A DNA stretch of 64,000 nucleotides, from contig CAZTMT010000004.1 of assembly GCA_964615335.1 (NCBI GenBank), forward strand, positions 1 through 64,000, written 5' to 3'. Below the pieces are notes generated by a model. That model was given only the letters and a program-made list of their open reading frames with translations, was not told where the DNA came from and did no database searches. Below, piece by piece: positions 42,998 to 52,157 of this stretch; positions within the stretch are counted from its first letter, which is position 1, and each line of letters begins with the position of its first letter. Both the position numbers and the translations under genes were made by a program. The stretch is from HR10 sp964615335 (GTDB taxonomy: Bacteria; Acidobacteriota; Blastocatellia; HR10).

Positions 42998-44332
42998 TCA
43001 CGGTCGGTTTCGATAGCGCTCGTAAAGCTGCGTGTGCTTGGTCACAAGCGGCACGGGCTTTCCGTTGATGAAAAGGTAGCGCACCTGGGAACGAATCTCC
43101 AGCGGATCTCCATCCCAGACGACGAGATTAGCCATCTTGCCGACCTCGATGCTCCCCAACCGATCGGCGACGCCGAAGATCTCGGCCGGATAGATGGTCA
43201 GAGCCTTGAGCGCTTCTTCGCGCGGCAACCCGAAGGCGACAGCCATCGCGGCGTGATAGGGGAGATTCCGCGCGTTGGCGGCATCGTTGGTGAGGAAGGC
43301 GAATTTCACCCCCGCTTCATAGAGTTGCTTCGCTGCGGTGAAGGTGCTGTCGTAGGGATCGTCGTCATTTCGCGGGAGACTGAGCACGGGCCCGAGCAGC
43401 ACGGGGATATTCTTCTCCTTGAGCAGGTGCGCGACGCGAGGAGCTTCCAGCCCTCCGCTCACGATGATCTTGACCTTCTGCTCCTCGGCGAACTCGACGG
43501 CGGCCTTGATATCCCGAGCTTCGTTGGCCGCGACGATTAACGGGAGTGTCCCTTCGACAACCGGCACCAGAGATTCCAGGACGGGATTGATCGGGACAAA
43601 GCGGCGGTCTGAAGAATTCGCCGAGTTCCCTTCGGGCACACCGGCCGAAGCGGCCTTCTTCATTCGGGCATAGGCGCGCGCATCATCCAGCAGGCGCTTG
43701 ACGCGTTGGAGCCGCTCATCGCGCTCGCGTCGCGCTTCCTCGAAACTGCGGGGGCGCGCCTGAGGGGCTCCCGGAGAGAAAAATCGCCCGGATGGGATCG
43801 TGGGGAAGTTGAAGTAGATGCCCACGGGTTCTTTGACGCGCATCTCTTCCCACGTCCAGCCGTCCAGGTTGATGAGCGCTGCCTGTCCCGAGAGGATCCC
43901 CCCGCGAGGGGCCGTGAGCACGGTCGTGATGCCGTTGACGCGCGTCACCGGGATGATCTCGCTCGCCGGATGGACGGCCACGATCGCCCTCAGATGGGGA
44001 TTGAAATCGCCGATCTCGTTCACGTCCACTGTCGCCGCGACCTGACCGATCTCGGTCAACCCGATCGTCGTCCCGGAATCAATGAATCCGGGATACACCC
44101 ACATCCCCCGAACGTCAATGACGCGCGCGCCGGCTGGGATCGAGACGTTGCGTCCGACGGCCGCGATCTTCCCTTCTCGAATGACGATCGTGCCGCGCTC
44201 GATCACCGGACCGGTGATCGGAACGATGCGCGCGTTCGTGAGAGCGTAGATCTCTCCCCGCTGCGCCCGGACTCCGGAGAAGGGAAGCAGCAGGAGAATT
44301 CCGAGGATGAGAGCAGATGCTGTGCTTTTCAT
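42998..44332 (-). CDS. Secreted amidohydrolase-like protein with degenerate metal site
   Basis: The 444-aa protein has a signal peptide (MKSTASALILGILLLLPF) and the amidohydrolase/HutI-like composite domain (~30-430), with GSIEVGKMANLVVWDGDPL at the end. At the position of the HxH metal motif it reads YPGFIDSGTTIGL, with no histidines. The downstream metal positions (VAANEA, VSGGLEA, LTNDAAN) also lack the expected His and Asp. A hydrolytic role is therefore doubtful. A strong GGAGG site supports the start. It is the third of three same-strand amidohydrolase genes. Confidence 0.88.
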   Translation of the reverse strand: MKSTASALILGILLLLPFSGVRAQRGEIYALTNARIVPITGPVIERGTIVIREGKIAAVGRNVSIPAGARVIDVRGMWVYPGFIDSGTTIGLTEIGQVAATVDVNEIGDFNPHLRAIVAVHPASEIIPVTRVNGITTVLTAPRGGILSGQAALINLDGWTWEEMRVKEPVGIYFNFPTIPSGRFFSPGAPQARPRSFEEARRERDERLQRVKRLLDDARAYARMKKAASAGVPEGNSANSSDRRFVPINPVLESLVPVVEGTLPLIVAANEARDIKAAVEFAEEQKVKIIVSGGLEAPRVAHLLKEKNIPVLLGPVLSLPRNDDDPYDSTFTAAKQLYEAGVKFAFLTNDAANARNLPYHAAMAVAFGLPREEALKALTIYPAEIFGVADRLGSIEVGKMANLVVWDGDPLEIRSQVRYLFINGKPVPLVTKHTQLYERYRNRP

Positions 44333-44379
44333 AGCCTGACCTCCTTTCCTCCCTGACGCCAGGAAAGATATGTGGCCCA

Positions 44380-45777
44380 TCACGGCTGCTCCGGTCGAGG
44401 CCGTCGCGCAGGCGGAGCCGTTCGCTCGGCGCGCTGCTCTTGCGCTTTGAGCGCTTCCTTCTCCTTCTGGATCTCCGCGCGACGCGCCAGATCCGCCTGG
44501 CGATCGAAGTAGACCTGACCATCAATGAGCACCTTCTCCACGATCGAGTAGACGCTCAGCGGATGGCCGCTGTAGATGACCAGGTCCGCATCCTTGCCGA
44601 CTTCGATCGAGCCGACGCGATCGGCGATGCGCAGTTGTCGCGCCGGATTGATGGTGATCAGGGCCAGGGCTTCATCCTCGCTCAGGCCGCCATACTTCAT
44701 GGCCTTGGCGGCTTCCAGGTTCAGGCGGCGGGCCAGCTCGGCGCTATCGGAGTTGAACGAAACCACAACCCCCTTTCGCGCCATGATCGCCCCGTTGTAG
44801 GGGATGGCGTCATAGGCTTCGACTTTATAGGCCCACCAGTCGGAGAAGGTGGAGGCACCGGCGCCGTGCGCAGCGATCTCCTTGGCGACCTTATATCCTT
44901 CCAGGACGTGCTGGAAGGTCGCGATCTTGAACCCGAACTCCTCGGCCAGGCGGATGAGCATGAGGATCTCGTCAGCACGGTAGGCATGCGCATGGACCAG
45001 CCGCTTCCCCTGCAGGACTTCGACCAGGGGCTCCAGCCGGAGATCGCGGCGCGGGGGGATGACGCGCTCGCCCGCGCGCTTGCGCCGCTCGTACTCCTGC
45101 CACTCCTGCATGTAATTGCGCGCCTGCGTGAAGGCCTCGCGGATCGTCGCTTCGACGCCCAGGCGCGTGGCCGGATAGCGGCGCGGTGTCCCCGGCGGCG
45201 GTGTGAAGTTGGAGCGCTTCGGATTCTCCCCGAGGGCAAATTTGATGCCGGGCATCGCCCCCTCAAAGAGCATCTCGCGGGCCGTCTTCCCCCAGCGGAG
45301 CTTGATCACGGCGTTCTGACCCCCGATGGCGTTGGCGCTCCCATGCAGGATATTGGCCGTCGTCACTCCTCCGGCCAGATCGCGATAGATGTTGATGTCG
45401 GTCGGATCGAGCACGTCTTCGATCCGCACCATCGAAGTGACCGAGAGCGTGCCTTCGTTCACTCCGCCATCAATGGCGATGTGCGAGTGACAATCAATGA
45501 TGCCGGGCATGATGTACTTGCCCGTCGCATCAATGACCTTGGCTCCCGGAGGCGCCGAGATATTTCGACCCACAGCGGCGATTTTCCCCCCACGAATGAG
45601 GATTGAGCCGTTTTCGATCCTCCCCCGGGTGACGGTCAAAATCGTCCCTCCTCGGATGAGCGTCACGTCTTCTGCGCCCTGAGGCGCTTGAGCCCGAACC
45701 GACCCCACTAGGAGGAAAATCCCGACGGCTCCGGCGCTGAGCTGCCGTGCTGAAAGGAACCTACAGGAGCTTCTCAT
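44380..45777 (-). CDS. Secreted amidohydrolase (metal-dependent, imidazolonepropionase-like)
   Basis: The 465-aa protein has an N-terminal signal (about 1-29), the metal site HxH in PGIIDCHSHIAI, further ligands in LVHAHAYR and FQHVLEGY, and the late Asp in FNSDSAE. These match a functional amidohydrolase of the imidazolonepropionase/prolidase-like group. The substrate is unknown. AAGGAGG precedes the ATG. It lies between two relatives that lack the metal residues, with gaps of 47 and 12 bases, so the three form one operon. Confidence 0.9.
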   Translation of the reverse strand: MRSSCRFLSARQLSAGAVGIFLLVGSVRAQAPQGAEDVTLIRGGTILTVTRGRIENGSILIRGGKIAAVGRNISAPPGAKVIDATGKYIMPGIIDCHSHIAIDGGVNEGTLSVTSMVRIEDVLDPTDINIYRDLAGGVTTANILHGSANAIGGQNAVIKLRWGKTAREMLFEGAMPGIKFALGENPKRSNFTPPPGTPRRYPATRLGVEATIREAFTQARNYMQEWQEYERRKRAGERVIPPRRDLRLEPLVEVLQGKRLVHAHAYRADEILMLIRLAEEFGFKIATFQHVLEGYKVAKEIAAHGAGASTFSDWWAYKVEAYDAIPYNGAIMARKGVVVSFNSDSAELARRLNLEAAKAMKYGGLSEDEALALITINPARQLRIADRVGSIEVGKDADLVIYSGHPLSVYSIVEKVLIDGQVYFDRQADLARRAEIQKEKEALKAQEQRAERTAPPARRPRPEQP

Positions 45778-45789
45778 AGTCCGACCTCC

Positions 45790-47451
45790 TTACTGAGAGT
45801 CTCGTGGTCGCGTCCCCGAGAAGGGGAAAGACCCCATCCCTTCGACCGTCACGGTCCCGCTCATGCGGTCGCCTTCGATCCTGCCGGCGAAGGTGACCCT
45901 CATGGGCGTTCCCTGAATGTCCACTGAGATGGTGAACCGTACCTCGTTTCCGGAGAGCGAGCCTTCGGTCAGATCCGATTGTCCGAACGGACTGGTCACC
46001 GTTCCCGAGATCGCATCCCCCTGCTGACGGAGCTGGAGTGTCAGGGGAACAGCTCCCTGGGGGGACTCGACCGTGAGATTCCACGTTCCGGCCGCCATGG
46101 TCGGAGGGGCTGAGGGAGTCGTCGAAGGGCGTTCCGGCTGCGGCGGCCGCAGTTCAATGGGGCGCCCATCAATGAAGAGGTGCTTGATCTGCATGCGTTC
46201 GTCGAAAAGATCCCCTTCGGTGACCAGGAGATTGGCGACCTTTCCCACTTCGATACTCCCCAGTTGCTCCGCGACGCCCAGAATCTCGGCGGCATGAAGG
46301 GTGAGCGCCTTGAGCGCAACCTCTCGGGGAAGCCCCGCCTGGACGGCACGGGCCACATTTCGAAGATAATCTCGTGGATTGGCGAGATTCCCCGAATAGA
46401 AGGCGAACTTCACTCCCGCCTGATGCAAGCGAGCGGCATTCTGAGGCGCTTCGGCGCGCAAGCGCAGAACGCGCAGCGGTTCATCGGCTTCCGGATCGGC
46501 ATCGCGCGGCCTCTCGGGAAAGTTCACGCTGACAAGCACGGGGACCTTCTTCTGAGCCAATACATCCGCCGCCTTGTACCCCTCGATCGCGCCGCTCAGA
46601 ATGTACTTCAGATTGAATTCCTCAGCCAGATGAATAGCTCGACGAATCTCCGATTCTGTGTCGACATGAAAGATCACCGGAAGCTCGCCGCGAAGATAGG
46701 GCTGCAGGGCTTCCAACGCTTCGTTGTATTCCGGTCGCTCGAGTCCGCGCGGATTCTGGCGATATTGCTCCCAGTGCAGACGGTAATGTTGTGCATCCAG
46801 AAGCATCTGACGGATGTGTGCGAACACGCCCATGAGCGATCCGGGGAATTGTCCGCCCAGCCCTCCGCCCGTGGGCGTGAAGCCGATATGCAGCGCGGCG
46901 GGCGACTTCACCACCATGCGCTGCGGCGTCTCTCCGGCCGTGTTGACCAGGGCGCTTTGCCCGATAAAGATGCCCGTGCGCGGGATGACGAGCGCTGTCG
47001 TGATTCCCGCGCTTCGGACGTTGGCCCATCTCTGGTCTTGAGTCTGAAGGTGACGCGCGGCCATCCATTCCGGCCGAGTGTGCGAAGCCGCTGGGGGTTG
47101 CGCTGCCGGAGCTTCCGGCCCCGAGGGCATCCCTAGGTCCGTCTGCGTATCGAAAAGCCCCGGATAAACAGTCAACCCGCTTCCCTCAATCACCCGCGCC
47201 TCAGGAGGAACCGGCACATTCTCCCCTACGGCCACGATCAGTCCATCGCGAAAGACAACCGTGCCTTTGGGAATCGTGGGCCCAGATACGGTGACAATGC
47301 GCGCGTTCGTGATGGCATAGACCGAAGGCGTTTGACCGAAAGAGGGCCTTCCCGGAAACGTCCCCCCAAGCAGAAAGAGGATCGCGACGATGACTCTGAA
47401 ACGCCTGTGCCTGAGGGCGCGCAACGCTTCTCCATATACGCTTGGTCTCAT
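45790..47451 (-). CDS. Secreted amidohydrolase-like protein with degenerate metal site and extra C-terminal domain
   Basis: The 553-aa protein has a signal peptide (about 1-40) and an amidohydrolase-like body. The HxH position reads VYPGLFDTQTDLGM, and later metal positions read FHVDTE, LSGAIEG and YSGNLAN, so metal ligands are lost. A C-terminal beta-rich domain of ~110 residues (GTWNLTVESPQGAVPLTLQL...MSGTVTVEGMGSFPF) follows a Pro-rich linker; I do not recognise its family. GAGGAGG precedes the ATG at 47451. First gene of the three-gene unit. Confidence 0.87.
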   Translation of the reverse strand: MRPSVYGEALRALRHRRFRVIVAILFLLGGTFPGRPSFGQTPSVYAITNARIVTVSGPTIPKGTVVFRDGLIVAVGENVPVPPEARVIEGSGLTVYPGLFDTQTDLGMPSGPEAPAAQPPAASHTRPEWMAARHLQTQDQRWANVRSAGITTALVIPRTGIFIGQSALVNTAGETPQRMVVKSPAALHIGFTPTGGGLGGQFPGSLMGVFAHIRQMLLDAQHYRLHWEQYRQNPRGLERPEYNEALEALQPYLRGELPVIFHVDTESEIRRAIHLAEEFNLKYILSGAIEGYKAADVLAQKKVPVLVSVNFPERPRDADPEADEPLRVLRLRAEAPQNAARLHQAGVKFAFYSGNLANPRDYLRNVARAVQAGLPREVALKALTLHAAEILGVAEQLGSIEVGKVANLLVTEGDLFDERMQIKHLFIDGRPIELRPPQPERPSTTPSAPPTMAAGTWNLTVESPQGAVPLTLQLRQQGDAISGTVTSPFGQSDLTEGSLSGNEVRFTISVDIQGTPMRVTFAGRIEGDRMSGTVTVEGMGSFPFSGTRPRDSQ

Positions 47452-47913
47452 AGTCCTGCCTCCTCGGATCCGTTCAAACATCCTCCTCCCCGCAAATCAT
47501 GCGCCTGTAATGTACAAAAAGGCCACCCGTTTCGCAATATGGCTTCGCCAGCTCCCGCTGGTCGCTTCATGATCGGCATTCCTCGCGCCTCTTCATCGCA
47601 AGCCCCGCCAGCGTCATTTATTTACGAAAACTCCCGCCGAGATGATACGGCGCCTTTCCCTCGTTCAGGCAGAGGATCTCGACCAAGCTGAAGCCTGCGG
47701 CATCAAGGGCAGTCTGCTGCCGGATGAGCAGCTCCACAGATTTTCCAAATTTTTGGATAAATTTTCCGAAAAATCGGAAGATTGCCAGCGTCTGATCTTC
47801 GGGAGATGTCCGAGAAGTCTTGGAAAATCAAAAGGATCGCCGTTTCAGGAGAGTGCGGGCACAGAATTTGCCTGAAAGGTTCAGGGAGTCCAATTCACTG
47901 AGGAGGGCAAATT
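47452..47913. other. Intergenic region with no supported gene
   Basis: These 462 bases separate the divergent amidohydrolase and CHRD genes. A possible 77-aa frame at 47642-47875 has no ribosome site or recognisable domain. AT-rich patches at ~47740-47775 may hold promoters, but no clear -35/-10 pair was found. Confidence 0.5.
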
Positions 47914-48444
47914 ATGAGGCGAGGGATTTTCACGGTCACCTCGGCTGCGGTTGTTTTTTTCGTGGTGAGTTTGGCGATAACTAAGGCGCGAGTCAGCACG
48001 GCGCCGGCACAGGAAGCCAAACCGGTGGTGTTCAAAGCCGATTTGACGCTGGCGCAGGAAGTGCCCGCACCAGCTCCGACTACTCCTGGCACGGCGATCG
48101 GAACTGGGGTTTTCTTGCTCAGCGCCGATAGGACGAAGCTGGAGTACGCCATCGCTTTCACCGGATTATCCGGTCCCCCTACAGCGGCCCACTTTCACGC
48201 TGCGGCTTTTGTCGGAACAGCCACAGGAGTAGTTAAGCTCATCTGCGGCGGGGGCGGACCTCCCTGTCCCGCAAGTTCGGCGGGGTTTATTACGGGCACG
48301 TGGTCCAGCAGCGACTCACAGCAACCGTTGAATTCATCGCGGGTGGACGATCTGCTTCAGGGCCGGGTCTATGTCAACATCCACACGGCTTTGAACCCGC
48401 CTGGGGAGATTCGCAGGCAGGTCATCCCGATCAGCACGCCGTAA
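47914..48444 (+). CDS. Secreted CHRD-domain protein
   Basis: The 176-aa protein has a signal peptide (about 1-32) and a CHRD domain: ADLTLAQEVPAP, LSADRTKLEYAIAFTGLSGP, AAHFHAAAFVGTATG and GRVYVNIHTALNPPGEIRRQ. Function is unknown in bacteria; the fold is also found in chordin. GAGGAGGG precedes the ATG. Two hairpins lie downstream. Confidence 0.87.
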   Translation: MRRGIFTVTSAAVVFFVVSLAITKARVSTAPAQEAKPVVFKADLTLAQEVPAPAPTTPGTAIGTGVFLLSADRTKLEYAIAFTGLSGPPTAAHFHAAAFVGTATGVVKLICGGGGPPCPASSAGFITGTWSSSDSQQPLNSSRVDDLLQGRVYVNIHTALNPPGEIRRQVIPISTP

Positions 48445-48472
48445 TCTGCCCGAGATCTTCTGGTCCAGGCGC

Positions 48473-48499
48473 GCGGCGCCCTGTGACTCAGGGCGCCGC
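48473..48499 (+). terminator. Perfect 11-bp hairpin after the CHRD gene
   Basis: GCGGCGCCCTG and CAGGGCGCCGC pair around TGACT. No T-tract follows directly. Confidence 0.6.
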
Positions 48500-48525
48500 C
48501 GGACTTCGCCAGGAGTTGGATTGCC

Positions 48526-48557
48526 GAAGCGGGCGGAGAATCTGCCCGCTTCTTTGT
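48526..48557 (+). terminator. Rho-independent-like terminator
   Basis: GAAGCGGGC and GCCCGCTTC pair perfectly around a nine-base loop and are followed by TTTGT. It is the better of two successive hairpins downstream of the CHRD gene. Confidence 0.65.
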
Positions 48558-48661
48558 CCTGCGTCGCGGGTTTCTCGCTTGACTTCGAGCAAGAAGAGGG
48601 ATAACGTAGGGGCCGTCTCGTGCGACCTGCTGGCAAGGTGAGATCTGTAAGGAGGGACAAG

Positions 48662-49921
48662 ATGGCACCGCGACGATTCGCTCTGATTCTGGGCGCCTTT
48701 CTCGTTTTGCTCTTGAGCCTGGGTGTCCGAAGTACAACGCTCACCCGGTCGCCTTCCCAGCTTCCGGAAGAAGAAACGCTTGACGAGCAACTGGCTCGCG
48801 TCGCCGAGCACATTCCGGGCTTTGGTGGAATCTTCCTGGATGAGCGGGGACGGCTCACGGTCTCTCTCGTTGAGGGAGAAGTCACGACGCAGTCGGTCCG
48901 GGAGCTTGGGGCGCGGATTGCGACTTTGCTCTCGTGGGAGGACCCGCGGCTGCGCGCTGGCGCCATTCGCCTTGTGCCCGCTCGGTATAGCTTCCTTCAG
49001 CTCAAGCAGTGGCATGATCTTCTCTCCCCGCAGATTTTCGAGCTGGAGGGAGTGGTTTTGACCGACATTGATGAAGTGCGGAATCGGCTGCGCGTTGGTG
49101 TTGAGAGTGCGGAGCGCGTGCCCGAAGTCCTTGAGGCGCTTCAACAATTGGGCATCCCGCGCGAGGTGGTTCTTCTGGAAGAGGTCGAGCCCATCTTCCC
49201 GATGGCGGCGTTGCGAGACCAAGTGCGCCCGCTTGTCGGTGGTCTTCAGATCAATTTCCCCGGATTTTTGTGCACCCTTGGCTTCAATGCCGTGCGCTCG
49301 GGGATCGCCGGGTTCGTCACCGCGTCGCACTGTACGGAGATACAGGGGGGAGTGGAGAACACTCCCTACTGGCAGCCGCGTGAAGCGAGCGATACGTTCA
49401 TCGGCACGGAGATCGTTGATCCGCTGTATCGCTGGTTTCTGGGCTGTCCGCGAGGGCGAGTCTGCCGCTACAGCGACAGCGCCTTCGCTCAACTCGCTTC
49501 GGGCGTCAGCTCCAGTCTTGGCTATCTAGCGCAAACCGAAGGCTTGGGCTCGCTCACGATCTCGGGAAGCTTTCGCATCACAGCCGAAGCCACACGGCGG
49601 CTCCGTGGAGAGATCCTCAATAAGGTGGGGCGCACGACCGGCTGGTCTCAAGGTCCGATCACGAACACCTGCGTTAATGTGGGCGTCACCGGCACGCGCA
49701 TTGTGCTTCTGTGTCAGGACTTCGTTCAGGCGACCGTGGGCGCTGGAGACAGCGGCTCGCCCGTTTTTCGGCTGGTCAACGGCAATGGTTCTGTCGTGCT
49801 GTATGGGGTGCTTTGGGGCGGGAACTCGTCGGGGACGAATTTCGTCTACAGTCCGATCGGAAACATTCAACGGAGCAGCGAACTGGGGCCGCTGACGACC
49901 TGCGCCGGTGGGGGCTGCTGA
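48662..49921 (+). CDS. Secreted chymotrypsin-fold (S1-like) serine protease
   Basis: The 419-aa protein has an N-terminal signal (about 1-24), a long pro-like region (~30-200), and a trypsin-like protease domain: H223 in FVTASHC, D272 in RYSDSAF, S364 in GAGDSGSPVF. The layout resembles alpha-lytic/streptogrisin proteases, whose pro-region acts as a chaperone. A cysteine (C224) next to the catalytic His and another in GFLCTLG could form the usual bridge. AAGGAGGGACAAG precedes the ATG at 48662. The gene for a BsuPI-domain protein starts 17 bases after the stop. Confidence 0.87.
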   Translation: MAPRRFALILGAFLVLLLSLGVRSTTLTRSPSQLPEEETLDEQLARVAEHIPGFGGIFLDERGRLTVSLVEGEVTTQSVRELGARIATLLSWEDPRLRAGAIRLVPARYSFLQLKQWHDLLSPQIFELEGVVLTDIDEVRNRLRVGVESAERVPEVLEALQQLGIPREVVLLEEVEPIFPMAALRDQVRPLVGGLQINFPGFLCTLGFNAVRSGIAGFVTASHCTEIQGGVENTPYWQPREASDTFIGTEIVDPLYRWFLGCPRGRVCRYSDSAFAQLASGVSSSLGYLAQTEGLGSLTISGSFRITAEATRRLRGEILNKVGRTTGWSQGPITNTCVNVGVTGTRIVLLCQDFVQATVGAGDSGSPVFRLVNGNGSVVLYGVLWGGNSSGTNFVYSPIGNIQRSSELGPLTTCAGGGC

Positions 49922-49938
49922 GAGCCGCGTGCGATCCT

Positions 49939-50442
49939 ATGCTCGGATGTTCTGCCGGGGCGCTCTGGCTTGTCGTCGGGCTCCTCGCGGAAGGGGCGTA
50001 TGAGGAGCCCGTGAGGTTGTGTGCCCAAAAAGAGGCGGTGAATGTCTCGCAGGCTCTCTCGGCGCGCGTGGAGGTGAAGCGGCGCTCACAGGGCGCCATT
50101 CATTTGCGGCTGCGCGTCACAAACGAAAGTGGGCGGCGGCTCGTTCTGACCTTGAGCGGACGCCCGGCGCATAACTTCCTCGTCACGCGCGCCGATGGAA
50201 CGCTCGTCTGGGAATGGCTTCGCGGGCAGGTCGTTCAACAGATCCTTCAGCAGAAGACTCTGGAGCCGGGAGCCGAACTGATCTTTGACGCGACGTGGCC
50301 TCTTGTGGATGTGCGCGGTCGTCGCGTGTCGGCCGGAGAATATTGGGTTCAAGGCGTTCTGAACCTGGAGCCTCCCCAGCGGCTCTCCACAGATCCCGTC
50401 CCCGTGCGCGTTCCTTCCCGGAAGCGCCTCCCCTCGCGGTGA
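49939..50442 (+). CDS. BsuPI-type proteinase-inhibitor-domain protein
   Basis: The 167-aa protein has a hydrophobic N-terminus (MLGCSAGALWLVVGLLAEG, probable export signal) and a BsuPI-like beta-sandwich: LRLRVTNESGRRLVLTLSG, HNFLVTRADGTLVWEWLRG, TLEPGAELIFDATWPL and GEYWVQGVL. The family is named for the Bacillus intracellular proteinase inhibitor. Position directly after a secreted protease suggests a paired inhibitor or chaperone; this is inference. The ribosome site is weak, consistent with coupling to the protease gene. Confidence 0.75.
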   Translation: MLGCSAGALWLVVGLLAEGAYEEPVRLCAQKEAVNVSQALSARVEVKRRSQGAIHLRLRVTNESGRRLVLTLSGRPAHNFLVTRADGTLVWEWLRGQVVQQILQQKTLEPGAELIFDATWPLVDVRGRRVSAGEYWVQGVLNLEPPQRLSTDPVPVRVPSRKRLPSR

Positions 50443-50497
50443 GATCCTCGCGCCGGGGTTGCTGCGCGTTCTGTCGGGGTGTCCCATGTGAGTCCGC

Positions 50498-50527
50498 TTG
50501 ACAGAGGGTGCGGGCATTGGGGATACT
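50498..50527 (+). promoter_or_regulatory. Candidate promoter of tRNA-Ser
   Basis: TTGACA (50498-50503) and GATACT (50522-50527) are 18 bp apart, 22 bases before the tRNA. Confidence 0.65.
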
Positions 50528-50549
50528 TTGGCATGAGAAGAAAAGGGGC

Positions 50550-50644
50550 GGTGAGGTGCGTGAGCCTGGCTGAAACGGACGGTTTGCTAAACCGTTGTAG
50601 GGCGATAAGCTCTACCGTGGGTTCGAATCCCACCCTCACCGCCA
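50550..50644 (+). tRNA. tRNA-Ser (anticodon GCU)
   Basis: A class II tRNA with acceptor stem GGTGAGG/CCTCACC, anticodon stem ACGGT/ACCGT around the loop TTGCTAA (anticodon GCT), a long variable arm (TGTAGGGCGATAAGCTCTACC) and T arm GTGGGTTCGAATCCCAC. The 3' GCCA, with CCA encoded, ends at 50644. It reads AGC and AGU. Confidence 0.95.
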
Positions 50645-50702
50645 GACATCTGAGGGAAGCCCCACGCAGAAGTTGGGGACGCCCGGGAGTGAGGCCGCGA
50701 TC

Positions 50703-52157
50703 GTGAGCCGCATTCGCGTGCGATTCGCACCATCGCCAACGGGGTATCTTCATGTCGGGGGGGCGCGCACGGCCCTTTTTAATTGGCTCTTCGCCCGAAA
50801 GTACGGAGGTACGTTCATCCTGCGCATTGAGGACACGGATCCCGAGCGCTCTTCTCCGGAGATGGTCGAGGGGATCATCGAAGGCTTGCGGTGGCTGGGA
50901 TTGGATTGGGACGAGGGGCCGTATTTTCAATCCGAGCGTCTGGCCCTGTATCGGGAGCGCGCTCAGGAGCTGGTCTGGTCGGGATGGGCCTATTATTGCT
51001 TCTGCTCTCCAGAGCAGTTAGCGCAGCAGCGTCAGCAGGCTCTTGATCAGAAGCGGAGCTGGCGATACGAAGGGACGTGCCGCGATCTCTCTTCCGAAGA
51101 AGTCGCCCGGCGGATCGCGGCCGGTCAGCCGCGCGCCATCCGCTTTCGTGTCCCTCGGGAAGGGGTCACCCGATTTGTGGACAGCGTCTATGGGGAGATC
51201 GAAGTCCGCAATGAGAGTCTGGAGGACTTCGTCCTGCTTCGTTCCGATGGCTATCCGACCTATCACCTCTCGGTTGTCGTCGATGATGCCGACATGCGCA
51301 TCAGTCATATTATTCGCGGCGCGGATCATCTCTCGAACACACCGAAGCAGGTCTTGCTCTATCAGGCCTTCGGATGGGAGTTGCCCGTCTTCGCGCACGT
51401 TCCGCTGATTTTGGGACCGGATCGGCAGCGCCTCTCCAAACGGCACGGAGCCCTGAGCGTGACGGCCTATCGGGATATGGGATTTCTTCCCGAAGCGATG
51501 CGCAACTTCTTGGCTCTGCTCGGCTGGTCTCCGGGAGATCCGAACCGCGAGATCCTCCGGACGCAAGAGCTGATCGAGTTGTTTTCGCTTGAAGGAATCA
51601 GTCGGGCCAATGCCGTCTTCAACTTCGAGAAGGCCCTCTGGATGAATGCCGAGCATCTGCGCGCGATGAGCGCCGAGGAACTTTTCCCCTTCGTCCGAGC
51701 GGAATTGGAGAGAGAGGGGCTGTGGCGCGAGGAATACGCTCGCGAGCGTCGAGATTGGTTTCTTGGAGTCCTCGATCTTCTGAAGGTGCGCGCGCGCACG
51801 CTGCGGGACTTCGTCCAGAGCGGGCGCCCGTATTTCAGCGATGATTTTCCGATGGATCCGGAGGCTGTTCGGAAGAACCTCCGGCAGGATCCCGCCCTGA
51901 AGGATCTGCTCTGCGAACTAGCCGATCGTTTTGAGAGGCTGGAGCCTTTCGATGTGCAGACGACCGAGCGCGTCTTGCGCGGTCTGGCCGAGGAGCGGGG
52001 CGTGAAGGCGGGGCTGATCATTCAGGCCGCGCGCACCGCTTTGACCGGAAGCGCCGTGAGCCCGGGGATCTTCGATGTCATCGTGGCCGTCGGACGCGAG
52101 CGCACGGTTCGCCGCCTTCGTCACGCGGCGGCCATGGTGGGAGCCGGGGATTCGTAA
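50703..52157 (+). CDS. gltX: Glutamyl-tRNA synthetase
   Basis: Class I synthetase charging tRNA-Glu (and possibly tRNA-Gln). The 484-aa protein has the HIGH-type motif APSPTGYLHVGGAR and the KMSKS-type motif RLSKRHG. The GTG start at 50703 (MSRIRVRFAPSPTG) fits the family; the TTG at 50673 would add ten non-conserved residues. It begins 58 bases after tRNA-Ser. Whether it is discriminating or non-discriminating cannot be told from the sequence by eye. Confidence 0.95.
   Translation: MSRIRVRFAPSPTGYLHVGGARTALFNWLFARKYGGTFILRIEDTDPERSSPEMVEGIIEGLRWLGLDWDEGPYFQSERLALYRERAQELVWSGWAYYCFCSPEQLAQQRQQALDQKRSWRYEGTCRDLSSEEVARRIAAGQPRAIRFRVPREGVTRFVDSVYGEIEVRNESLEDFVLLRSDGYPTYHLSVVVDDADMRISHIIRGADHLSNTPKQVLLYQAFGWELPVFAHVPLILGPDRQRLSKRHGALSVTAYRDMGFLPEAMRNFLALLGWSPGDPNREILRTQELIELFSLEGISRANAVFNFEKALWMNAEHLRAMSAEELFPFVRAELEREGLWREEYARERRDWFLGVLDLLKVRARTLRDFVQSGRPYFSDDFPMDPEAVRKNLRQDPALKDLLCELADRFERLEPFDVQTTERVLRGLAEERGVKAGLIIQAARTALTGSAVSPGIFDVIVAVGRERTVRRLRHAAAMVGAGDS

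Noticed and set aside
47642..47875. 77-aa open frame in the gap before the CHRD gene
   Set aside because: No ribosome site and no recognisable domain; kept only as a remark.
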